Shown here: positions 1 through 7,207 of the stretch, one piece after another | How positions within the stretch are numbered: the stretch's first letter is position 1 | Layout: each line of letters begins with the position of its first letter | Source: WHSW01 sp963781265 | Lineage (GTDB): Bacteria > Actinomycetota > Thermoleophilia > Solirubrobacterales > 70-9 | Direction of reading: 5' to 3' | Assembly (NCBI GenBank): GCA_963781265.1 | Contig: CAWAFH010000012.1 | Location: 124,001 to 188,000, forward strand | DNA length: 64,000 nucleotides | The notes under the pieces: model-generated | The model's database searches: none | Seen by the model: the letters and a program-made list of their open reading frames with translations, nothing else | Told to the model about the DNA's origin: nothing | Translations under genes and position numbers: made by a program

Positions 1-606
1 CTGCTCGGCTCGGGAGGGGGCGTCACCGTCCAGGGCTCGGTGGTCTCGACCCAGACGTTCGGCGCCGCGATCGCATCGGGGGCCGTGATCGTGTTCGTGC
101 GCGAGCTGGAGGCGGGCCGCGCGCTCGGCCCGATCGCCACCTATGGCGCCCTGTGGCCGCGCTTCTGGCGCATGCTGGGCGCCCAGCTGCTCGTGACGCT
201 CGCGACCCTCCTGCTGGCGGTGACGATCATCGGGCTGCCGATCGCGATCTGGAAGTACGTCGAGTGGCAGTTCGTCCAGCAGCAGGTGCTGTTCGAGGAC
301 CGCGGGGTGCGCGACGCGCTGCGCGGCAGCACGAGGCTGGTCCGCGGCCGCTGGTGGTACACGTTGCGCGTCGCCGGGTTCCTCTGGCTGATCAGCGTGA
401 TCGCCGGGCCGGCGCTCGGGGTCGCGCTCGTCTTCACCACCCTGCCGCTGTGGACGATCAACCTGTTCGGCTCGCTCGTCTTCGCGCTCCTGATTCCCTA
501 CGTGGCGGTGGCGAGGACGCTTCTGTACTTCGACCTCGCGGTGGCGCCGGCGCCCGAGCCGGCGAACCCGGTGGCGGCCGGGCCCGAGCCGCGCCCGGCG
601 ACGTGA
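1..606 (+). CDS. Membrane protein, 5' end outside window
   Basis: The frame is open from base 1, so the true start lies upstream. The visible part (about 200 residues) has several hydrophobic segments and a cytoplasmic stretch GVRDALRGSTRLVRGRWW before a further membrane segment. That layout recalls the glycerophosphodiester-phosphodiesterase-type membrane domain of actinobacteria. The protein at 11130-11876 has the same signature (GVVAAFRRSRELVRERFW), so the two look like distant paralogues. The C-terminus is Pro/Ala/Glu-rich. The stop overlaps the GTG start of the next gene (GTGA), which suggests one transcript. Function is unknown. Confidence 0.75.
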   Translation: MLGSGGGVTVQGSVVSTQTFGAAIASGAVIVFVRELEAGRALGPIATYGALWPRFWRMLGAQLLVTLATLLLAVTIIGLPIAIWKYVEWQFVQQQVLFEDRGVRDALRGSTRLVRGRWWYTLRVAGFLWLISVIAGPALGVALVFTTLPLWTINLFGSLVFALLIPYVAVARTLLYFDLAVAPAPEPANPVAAGPEPRPAT

Positions 607-1493
607 GCGGCTCGGAGCTCACCGAGGCGGCGCGAGCCTGGGCGGCCCGCGGGCGGCTGGAGCGATTCCGCGGCCACTCGATCCACGTCTTCGAGGCCGA
701 GGGCGACGGGCCGCTCCTGCTCCTGTTGCACGGCTTTCCATCGAGCTCGTTCGACTGGCGAGGGGTGCTCGACCGCGGCCTCGGCCATGCGGTCCTGGCG
801 CCCGACTTCCTCGGCTTCGGCCTCTCCGACAAGCCCCGCGACCACCTCTACAGCCTCTTCTGGCAGGCGGACCTGATCGAGTCGCTGGCCGTCGCCGCCG
901 ACCGCCCGACCTTCATCGTCGCCCACGACATGGGCACGTCGGTGGCGACCGAGCTGCTCGCCCGCGACCTGGAGGGCCGGCTCGGGTTCGACCTGCGCGG
1001 CGCCCTGCTGTTCAACGGCAGCATCGTCCTCGACCGGGCGAGCCTGACGATCGGCCAGCGGCTGCTGCGCGGGAGCCTCGGCGGCGTCTTCTCGAGGCTC
1101 TCGAGCGAGCCGTTCTTTCGCCGCCAGCTCGGCGAGGTGTTCTCGGCCGCGCACCCGCTGACCGCGGCCGAGGCAGCCGACCAGTGGTCGCTCGTCTGCC
1201 ACAACGGCGGCCGCACCCTCGGGCACCGGCAGGTCCACTACCTCGACGAGCGGGTCCGCTACGCGGACCGCTGGCACGGCGCGATCCGCGACTGGCCCGG
1301 GCCCCTGAGCCTCACCTGGGGGACCGAGGACCCGGTGGCGACGACGGCGGTGCTCGATGCGGTGGTGGAGCTGCGCCCGCGGGCCCCGGTTCGCCGGCTC
1401 GACGGCCTCGGCCACTACCCCCAGATCGAGGACCCGGCGGCGATCGCCGCCGCGGTCGCCGAGGCGCTCGCCTTCGCGACCGCCGGCGCCTGA
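603..1493 (+). CDS. Alpha/beta hydrolase, epoxide hydrolase/haloalkane dehalogenase-like
   Basis: A 296-residue protein from the GTG that overlaps the upstream stop. The oxyanion-hole motif HGFPSSS is at about residue 43. The nucleophile elbow is AHDMGTS with Asp at about 109, so the nucleophile is aspartate rather than serine, as in epoxide hydrolases and haloalkane dehalogenases. A TEDP acid site is at about 243 and the catalytic His is in LGHYPQIEDP at about 271. There is no signal peptide, so it should be cytoplasmic. The open frame runs further upstream, but that part is a shadow of the membrane-protein gene. Substrate cannot be read from the sequence. Confidence 0.85.
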   Translation: MSGSELTEAARAWAARGRLERFRGHSIHVFEAEGDGPLLLLLHGFPSSSFDWRGVLDRGLGHAVLAPDFLGFGLSDKPRDHLYSLFWQADLIESLAVAADRPTFIVAHDMGTSVATELLARDLEGRLGFDLRGALLFNGSIVLDRASLTIGQRLLRGSLGGVFSRLSSEPFFRRQLGEVFSAAHPLTAAEAADQWSLVCHNGGRTLGHRQVHYLDERVRYADRWHGAIRDWPGPLSLTWGTEDPVATTAVLDAVVELRPRAPVRRLDGLGHYPQIEDPAAIAAAVAEALAFATAGA

Positions 1494-1494
1494 T

Positions 1495-2856
1495 TCAGAC
1501 GACCGCGACCCGCGCGATCGTGGTCAGCGACTGGTAGTAGACGTCGCGCCCGAACCCGGGGGCGGGGAAGAGGAACCCCTGCGAGGGGGACGGCACCTCG
1601 ACCCGTGCCCGGTCCTCGCCGGTATCGAGGTCGACGACCACCAGCGAGTCGCGGCCCAGCCGCAGGGCTGCGGGCCCGCGCGCCGCCGGCGCCTGCGCCA
1701 TCAGCTGCCCGAGCACGCGCGTCAGCGGCCGGACCGCCCGGCGGCGCCACGGCTCCCAGTCACGCCAGTCGCCGACGACGAGCTCGCGCGTGTCGGGGAA
1801 GACGATCGGGTGGCCGGCGTGCGCGAAGCCGTCGCGGCGCCAGAGGTCGACGAGCTCGTCGCCCTCCAGGCGCCAGGCGCGCAGGACGGCATTGCCGGCG
1901 TCGTACGCGACGACGATCCTCCCCTCGGGGTCCCAGCCGGGCGGGTTGGACTCGGTCCCGTACGGCAGGCCGCTCACCTCGACCGACCGCACGGCGTCGC
2001 CGTCGTCGCGCCGCGCCCACCAGAGCCGCAGCGGGCCGGCGGCGTCGCCGCTGCCGAGCATCGTGCGGTCGGTGTGGTTGCGCCCGTTGTCCATCCAGAA
2101 GACGTGCTCGCCGGCGATCACCGGGTCCCAGCCGTAGCTGCGGTCGGGCGCCGGCCCGTAGCGGGGGCGCCAGGAGTCGTCGACGACGATCCGCGCGGCG
2201 TCGCGGTCGAGGCGCAGCAGGTAGCCGGCCGTGGCCCCGATCGCGACCACGGCCTCGCCGTCGCTCGACAGCCGCGCGACCACGGGCTCGGCCAACCGCA
2301 GCGGCGGGGCGACGGGCAGCAGCGACTCCGGGTCGAGCGCCGACACGGTCGAGGGCTCGCGCCCCGCCGGCGCGTCGCAGTCCTTGGTCACGAGCTCGCC
2401 GCCGTCGAGCACGACGAACGAGTTGTGAGGGCGCGCGACCGGCAGCCGATGCGACGCGAGCACGTCCAGTGCCGGAGTGAGCCGGTGCGCCCAGCGGCCG
2501 AAGACCATGTGCAGGTCGCCGTTCGCGTGCGCCGCGATCCCGCCGGGCCACCAGGCGCCGCCCGGCAGCGGCGGCGTCGAGGCGACGGTCTCCAGGGTCG
2601 CCGGGTCGAGCCGCTCCACCCGGCCCTCGACCGGTGACGACTGCGCGCCGCGAAACGGCACCGGGTGGCGCAGCGCGTACAGCTCGCCCGGGTCGCGGCG
2701 CACGAGGGAGTCGGTGGCGAAGGCGTCGCGTGCCGCCGCGACCTCGAGCCGCTCGCCAGGCTGCACGCCCAGCCCGGTCACGCCCGTTGCCGCGCCGCCG
2801 CGCCGCGGGCTCCCGTCCTCGCAGGTCCACGGCCGGGGCCAGTAGCCGGCGGTCAT
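1495..2856 (-). CDS. Hypothetical beta-propeller-like protein
   Basis: A 453-residue protein that I cannot name. It has repeated short beta-strand-like segments with Asp/Gly turns (for example VVARLSSDGEAVVAIG and LPYGTESNPPGWDPEGRIVV), which suggests a propeller fold similar to carotenoid-oxygenase-like or SMP-30-like proteins. There is no signal peptide or membrane segment. Its ATG overlaps the stop of the TetR gene at 3473-2853 (ATGA), so the two are translationally coupled and probably share a regulated transcript. It converges on the hydrolase gene ending at 1493, one base away. It may be an enzyme or a ligand-binding protein; no catalytic residues are obvious. Confidence 0.75.
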   Translation of the reverse strand: MTAGYWPRPWTCEDGSPRRGGAATGVTGLGVQPGERLEVAAARDAFATDSLVRRDPGELYALRHPVPFRGAQSSPVEGRVERLDPATLETVASTPPLPGGAWWPGGIAAHANGDLHMVFGRWAHRLTPALDVLASHRLPVARPHNSFVVLDGGELVTKDCDAPAGREPSTVSALDPESLLPVAPPLRLAEPVVARLSSDGEAVVAIGATAGYLLRLDRDAARIVVDDSWRPRYGPAPDRSYGWDPVIAGEHVFWMDNGRNHTDRTMLGSGDAAGPLRLWWARRDDGDAVRSVEVSGLPYGTESNPPGWDPEGRIVVAYDAGNAVLRAWRLEGDELVDLWRRDGFAHAGHPIVFPDTRELVVGDWRDWEPWRRRAVRPLTRVLGQLMAQAPAARGPAALRLGRDSLVVVDLDTGEDRARVEVPSPSQGFLFPAPGFGRDVYYQSLTTIARVAVV

Positions 2857-3473
2857 TCCCGGTGGGCGTCGCCGAGGACCAGCGCGATCCAGATCTCGCT
2901 CAGGGTCCGCACCGCGACCTCGTGGGAGATGCGCGGCTCGCGCCCGAAGGCCTCGAGCAGGTAGCCCTCCGTGAGCCGGTTGAGCGCGCGGGCGGACTCG
3001 GCAGGGTCGGCGAGCGGCTTGCCGGTGACCTCGCCGGCCCGGTTCAGCGCTGCTTCGACGAGGACGTCGAAGCGCTCGCGCAGGGGGGCGAGGCGCTCGG
3101 CGACGAGCGGGTCCGACGCGGCCGCCTCGGAGAGTGCGCGCAGGATCGGGCCCTGGCGCTCGTAGACGGAGACCGGGACCTCCAGCGCCTCGCGCACGCG
3201 CTCGGGGTCGGGGTCGGGCTCGACGCGGGTTGCCGCGAGCGCGACCTGGGCGTCGAAGAGCTCCTCGACGGCCGCGCCGCCGACCTGGAGCAGCAGGTCG
3301 GCCAGGTCGTCGAAGTGACGGTAGAAGAGGGTCCGCCCGATCCCCGCCCGCTCCATGATCTCGCCGATGTTGAGCTCCGCGTAGGAGCGTTCCCGGACCA
3401 GCTCGAGCGCCGCGTTGACGATCCGGGCACGGCTCTTTTCCCGGGTTTCGCGTGTTCTTGTGGTCTGACTCAT
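2853..3473 (-). CDS. TetR family transcriptional regulator
   Basis: A 206-residue one-component repressor. An N-terminal helix-turn-helix (ARIVNAALELV, then ELNIGEIMERAGIGRTLFYRHF) is followed by an all-helical ligand domain. The start is set at the internal ATG (MSQTTRTRETREK) because the longer frame to 3518 would run through the operator-like palindrome and promoter of the divergent sulfatase gene. It is the first gene of a coupled pair with the propeller-like gene. It is divergent from the sulfatase gene, with the palindrome at 3503-3517 between them, so it likely controls both itself and the sulfatase unit. Ligand unknown. Confidence 0.88.
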   Translation of the reverse strand: MSQTTRTRETREKSRARIVNAALELVRERSYAELNIGEIMERAGIGRTLFYRHFDDLADLLLQVGGAAVEELFDAQVALAATRVEPDPDPERVREALEVPVSVYERQGPILRALSEAAASDPLVAERLAPLRERFDVLVEAALNRAGEVTGKPLADPAESARALNRLTEGYLLEAFGREPRISHEVAVRTLSEIWIALVLGDAHRE

Positions 3474-3501
3474 GGCGGAAGCGAGATTGTCGCGGTCGCT
3501 A

Positions 3502-3531
3502 TTGACACAGTGTGACACAACATGTTAGGTT
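3502..3531 (+). promoter_or_regulatory. Candidate sulfatase promoter with TetR operator
   Basis: An imperfect 15-bp palindrome, TGACACAGTGTGACA (3503-3517), has half-sites TG(A/T)CACA. It overlaps a TTGACA -35-like hexamer at 3502-3507. A weak TAGGTT -10-like hexamer lies 18 bases downstream at 3526-3531. It sits between the divergent TetR gene and the sulfatase gene, the usual place for an autoregulated TetR operator. Confidence 0.5.
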
Positions 3532-3547
3532 GCGGAGGATGAGGTTC

Positions 3548-5182
3548 ATGGAGGAGCTTGGGAGCCGGGCGAAGCTGGCCCTCGCGGGGGCGGCGATCGT
3601 CCTCGTCGCGGCGGTCGGCGCGAGCGCGGCGCAGGCGCGCCCGAGCTCGGCCGGCAAGGACGGGAGGCCGAACATCCTCGTCGTGATGACCGACGACATG
3701 TCCACGGCCGACCTGAAGTTGATGCCGAACGTCCAGAAGCTGCTCGCGAACAAGGGCACGACCTTCGCCGACGCGGTCGACTCGTTCCCGCTCTGCTGCC
3801 CGGCCCGCGCGACGTTCATCACCGGCCAGTACGCGCACAACCATGGCGTCAAGGGGAACTTCGCCCCGTACGGCTGGTACGGGATGAAGGACCGCAAGAA
3901 CATCCTCCCGGCGTGGCTCGACGACGCCGGCTACCGCACCGCGCTGATCGGCAAGTGGCTGAACGGCTACGGCGCCCTGGACGCTCACGGCGAGGTCCCG
4001 CACGGCTTCGACATCTGGCGGGGCCTGCTCGACGTGTCCGCCTACGACTACTCCAACTTCGTCATGAACATGGACGGCAAGCTCAAGGCCTGGGGCGACG
4101 AGGAGTTCGCCCGCAAGCTCGTCGAGTTCGCGCTGATCGAGGTCGACGACCAGCCGGACAGCCTGGCGTCGATCCTCGCCCGGCTCGAGGAGCTCTTCGG
4201 GCCGCGCCCGTTCACCTACTGGGGCGCGCCGACGACCGAGGCCTACTCGCCCGATGTGACCGGAAAGATCACCGAGGACCTGGTGAAGAAGGAGGGCAAG
4301 AAGCGCAAGCCGTTCTTCATCTGGTGGACGCCCGCGGCTCCGCACCGCGAGGACGTCGCGACGACGCTCATGGGGCGGCCCGGCCCGGACCCGCGCCCGG
4401 CCCCGCGCTACGAGGAGAAGAGCAAGGGCTACACGCTGCCGCGGCCGCCGAGCTTCAACGAGGCGGACACCACCGACAAGTCGGCGAACTTCCAGGCCAA
4501 GACCCCGCCGCTGACCGACGAGCAGATCGCCCAGCTGCAGCTCGACTACGAGGGGCGCGCCGGCTCGATGCTGGCGGTCGACGACCACGTTGGCAAGCTC
4601 GTCAAGACCCTCAAGAAGACCGACCAGCTGCGCAACACGATGATCGTCTTCCTCTCCGACAACGGCTGGCTGCAGGGCGAGCACCGCGTCCCCGGTGACA
4701 AGTTCCTGCCCTACGACGAGTCGTTGCGGGTCCCACTGGTGATCCGCGGCCCCGGCGTGCCCAAGAACCAGACGGTGCATGGCCAGGTGTCGAACATCGA
4801 CTTCGCGCCGACGCTGCTCGACGCCGCCGATGCGAAATCCGGGCGCAGGATGGACGGGGTCTCGCTGCTGCCGACGATCGCCAACCCGTCGAAGCGCCCC
4901 AAGCGCGTGCTCGAGATCGAGGCGCTGGAGCCCCTGTTCGCGAACCCGGCCATCCCGGCGAATGGCTGGGACCGCCCGTACACCGGCGTGCGCACCGACC
5001 GCTACACCTACGTCGTCTGGACCGAGACCGGCGAGCTCGAGCTCTATGACCGCAAGCGGGACCCGTACGAGCTCGACAACGTCGCCGGCGACCCCGCCTA
5101 TGCATCGGTGCAGGCCGACCTGGCCGCGAAGCTGAAGCGGCTCGCCGACTGCGCCGGCAAGACGTGCAACGTGAAGCCATGA
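3548..5182 (+). CDS. Secreted sulfatase (arylsulfatase family)
   Basis: A 544-residue protein from the ATG with GGAGG nine bases upstream; an earlier GTG at 3512 lies inside the promoter. It has a signal peptide (residues about 1-30, cut near AQA-RPS). The metal-binding start NILVVMTDD is at about 42-50. The formylglycine motif is LCCPARATFITG, with the first Cys (about 83) as the modified CxPxR residue. A second metal site reads VFLSDNGWLQGEH. The C-terminal cysteine pair is DCAGKTC. It hydrolyses a sulfate ester outside the membrane; the substrate is unknown. It is paralogous to the sulfatase at 23580. The stop overlaps the next start (ATGA). Confidence 0.93.
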   Translation: MEELGSRAKLALAGAAIVLVAAVGASAAQARPSSAGKDGRPNILVVMTDDMSTADLKLMPNVQKLLANKGTTFADAVDSFPLCCPARATFITGQYAHNHGVKGNFAPYGWYGMKDRKNILPAWLDDAGYRTALIGKWLNGYGALDAHGEVPHGFDIWRGLLDVSAYDYSNFVMNMDGKLKAWGDEEFARKLVEFALIEVDDQPDSLASILARLEELFGPRPFTYWGAPTTEAYSPDVTGKITEDLVKKEGKKRKPFFIWWTPAAPHREDVATTLMGRPGPDPRPAPRYEEKSKGYTLPRPPSFNEADTTDKSANFQAKTPPLTDEQIAQLQLDYEGRAGSMLAVDDHVGKLVKTLKKTDQLRNTMIVFLSDNGWLQGEHRVPGDKFLPYDESLRVPLVIRGPGVPKNQTVHGQVSNIDFAPTLLDAADAKSGRRMDGVSLLPTIANPSKRPKRVLEIEALEPLFANPAIPANGWDRPYTGVRTDRYTYVVWTETGELELYDRKRDPYELDNVAGDPAYASVQADLAAKLKRLADCAGKTCNVKP

Positions 5183-6246
5183 CGGGGCGGCTCGCAAGGG
5201 GGGCGCTGATCGCCGCGCTGCTCGCCCTCGCGGCGGCCGCGCCGGCAGCGGCGAAGCCCAAGCCCCCGGACCTCCACAACGCGCGCTACTGCGAGATCCT
5301 CGAGCTGCGCGGCGAGCTCCCGAACGCCAAGGTGCTCGTCTGGAACACGATCGGGCTCAACGAGTGCCCGGCGGCGCGGTGGGACGCGATCGACGCCGCG
5401 GCGCTCGCCGCCGAGCGGGGGGACACGCTCGTGCTCAAGAACGGCCCCCGCCACTTCCTGATGGACTCGGCGACCGCCGAGATCGGGCGCCAGCACAGCT
5501 TCGGCGGGATCCGGATGCGCAAGGTGGCGTCGATCCCGATCCACAGCGCCGCGGAGCTCGCGCAGACGACCTACGCCGAGCGCACGATCGAGCGACACAA
5601 CACCTGGACCTGGGAGAAGGGCCGTCGCGTCTTCGAGCTGTTGGCGCCCGACGGCTCCAACTACGTGATGCAGAGCTACGCGCAGATCAAGGACCCGAAC
5701 CAGACCCTCGGCTCGCTGCGCTCGCTCGGCTCGCGGCTCACCCTCCCCCAGGGCTGGAGCTATCGCAGCCGCCGGTTGAAGCGGGACCTGACCCTGGTCG
5801 CCGACGGCGAGGCCACGATCATCCAGGACGACTTCCAGAACACCTACCAGAAGGTGCCGAGCACGAAGCGGCGCACGCGCCACGAGGTCCACGTCACGGG
5901 CGCGACCAAGACGGTCGACTCGCCGTCCCCCGGCACCCTGCACGACGCCGGCACGATCTCGGGCGAGCCGTTCGGCGACGGGGACGTCGACATCTTCGTC
6001 ACCATCAACTCCGACGGCACCGCGACCGGGACCTTCGAGCTCGACGCAGCCGGCGGCTCGGCGTTCGGCACGATCGCGATGACCTATGCGATCGCCGGTG
6101 GCGAGATCACCTTCAACGGCACCGCGACCTTCACCGGCGGGACGGGCAAGTTCCGCGGCATCAAGGGCACGGTCACGGCCTACGACCACAACACCCTGGA
6201 CGGCCAGTCGGGCACCGTCAAGCTCGACGGGAACGTCCGCTACTGA
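5179..6246 (+). CDS. Secreted two-domain protein with AOC/dirigent-like barrel
   Basis: A 355-residue protein whose ATG overlaps the sulfatase stop. A signal peptide (about 1-24) is followed by an unrecognised N-terminal domain of about 200 residues, with landmarks NARYCEILELRG, YVMQSYAQI and RLTLPQGWSYRSR. The last 120 residues form a beta-rich unit with GTISGEPFGDGDVD and FTGGTGKFRGIKGTV, resembling the allene-oxide-cyclase/dirigent-type barrel. Coupling to the sulfatase suggests both are exported and act on the same material. Two smaller secreted proteins in this window (37247-37726 and 41679-42140) carry related barrel signatures. No catalytic function can be assigned. Confidence 0.8.
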   Translation: MTGRLARGALIAALLALAAAAPAAAKPKPPDLHNARYCEILELRGELPNAKVLVWNTIGLNECPAARWDAIDAAALAAERGDTLVLKNGPRHFLMDSATAEIGRQHSFGGIRMRKVASIPIHSAAELAQTTYAERTIERHNTWTWEKGRRVFELLAPDGSNYVMQSYAQIKDPNQTLGSLRSLGSRLTLPQGWSYRSRRLKRDLTLVADGEATIIQDDFQNTYQKVPSTKRRTRHEVHVTGATKTVDSPSPGTLHDAGTISGEPFGDGDVDIFVTINSDGTATGTFELDAAGGSAFGTIAMTYAIAGGEITFNGTATFTGGTGKFRGIKGTVTAYDHNTLDGQSGTVKLDGNVRY

Positions 6247-6257
6247 GGACGCCGCCG

Positions 6258-7139
6258 GTGGACGCCTACCGAACTCCGGACGAGCGGTTCGAGGCGCTGC
6301 CCGCTTGGGAGTTCGAGCCCCGCTACCGGGAGGTCGACGGGCTGCGGCTCGCCCACGTCGACGAGGGCGACGGCGAGCCGGTCGTCTTCGTCCACGGCGA
6401 GCCGACCTGGTCGTATCTGTGGCGCAAGGTGATCGGCCCGGTCCGCGACGCCGGCTATCGCTGCATCGCCCCTGATCACGCCGGGTTCGGGCGCTCCGAC
6501 AAGCCGACCGAGATCGGGTGGTACTCATACGAGCGCCATTGCGAGCTGTTCGGCCGGCTGCTCGACGAGCTCGACGTCCGTGACGCGACCGTCGTCGTCC
6601 ACGACTGGGGCGGCCCGATCGGCCTGCGGGCGGCGGTCGAGCAGCCGGACCGGATCGGGCGGATGGTGATCATGGACACGGGCCTGTTCACGGGCGAGCA
6701 GCGGATGTCGGATGCCTGGAAGGCGTTTCGCGATTTCGTCGAGCGGACCGAGGACCTGCCGATCGGGATGCTCGTCTCCGGCGCCGTGGCGCGCGAGATG
6801 GCGCCCGAGGTCGTCGCGGCCTACGAGGCGCCCTTCCCGACCCCGGAGTCGAAGGCCGGCGCCCGCGCGTTCCCGCTGATGCTGCCGACCTCCCCGGAGA
6901 TGCCGGGCGCCGCGGCCGGCAAGCGGGTGCTCGAGGCGCTGCGCTCCGACGAGCGGCCGAAGCTGCACCTGTGGGCCGACGGCGACCCGATCATCCCGTT
7001 CAAGGTCGGCGAGCGGTTCGCCGCCGCGATCAACGCCGATCCGCCAGAGAAGATCGACAACGCCTCGCATTTCCTGCAAGAGGACGCCGGCGAGCAGATC
7101 GGCGCCCGGATCGCGGCGTGGCTCGCCGCGGGTGGATGA
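6258..7139 (+). CDS. Haloalkane dehalogenase-like alpha/beta hydrolase
   Basis: A 293-residue protein from GTG, 11 bases after the preceding gene. HGEPTWSYLW (about 46-55) and the nucleophile motif VVHDWGGPIG (Asp about 116, with the following Trp as a halide-stabilising residue) match haloalkane dehalogenases of the DhlA/DhmA type. The acid is in WADGDPIIPF (about 241-243) and the base is His about 271 in NASHFLQED. It would cleave carbon-halogen bonds in the cytoplasm, releasing alcohol and halide. Closely related enzymes also act on other substrates, so the name is by family. The motif set is complete. Confidence 0.85.
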   Translation: MDAYRTPDERFEALPAWEFEPRYREVDGLRLAHVDEGDGEPVVFVHGEPTWSYLWRKVIGPVRDAGYRCIAPDHAGFGRSDKPTEIGWYSYERHCELFGRLLDELDVRDATVVVHDWGGPIGLRAAVEQPDRIGRMVIMDTGLFTGEQRMSDAWKAFRDFVERTEDLPIGMLVSGAVAREMAPEVVAAYEAPFPTPESKAGARAFPLMLPTSPEMPGAAAGKRVLEALRSDERPKLHLWADGDPIIPFKVGERFAAAINADPPEKIDNASHFLQEDAGEQIGARIAAWLAAGG

Positions 7140-7207
7140 GCGGGGGCCGCCTGTGCCCGCGTTAGGGTGACCACGTTGCCACGGATGCGTCCTCCAGTCC
7201 GACAAGC

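Noticed and set aside
3470..5197. Long minus-strand open frame opposite the sulfatase
   Set aside because: It is the antisense shadow of a GC-rich coding region. The product is low-complexity Arg/Val/Leu-rich and the sense strand encodes a clear sulfatase.
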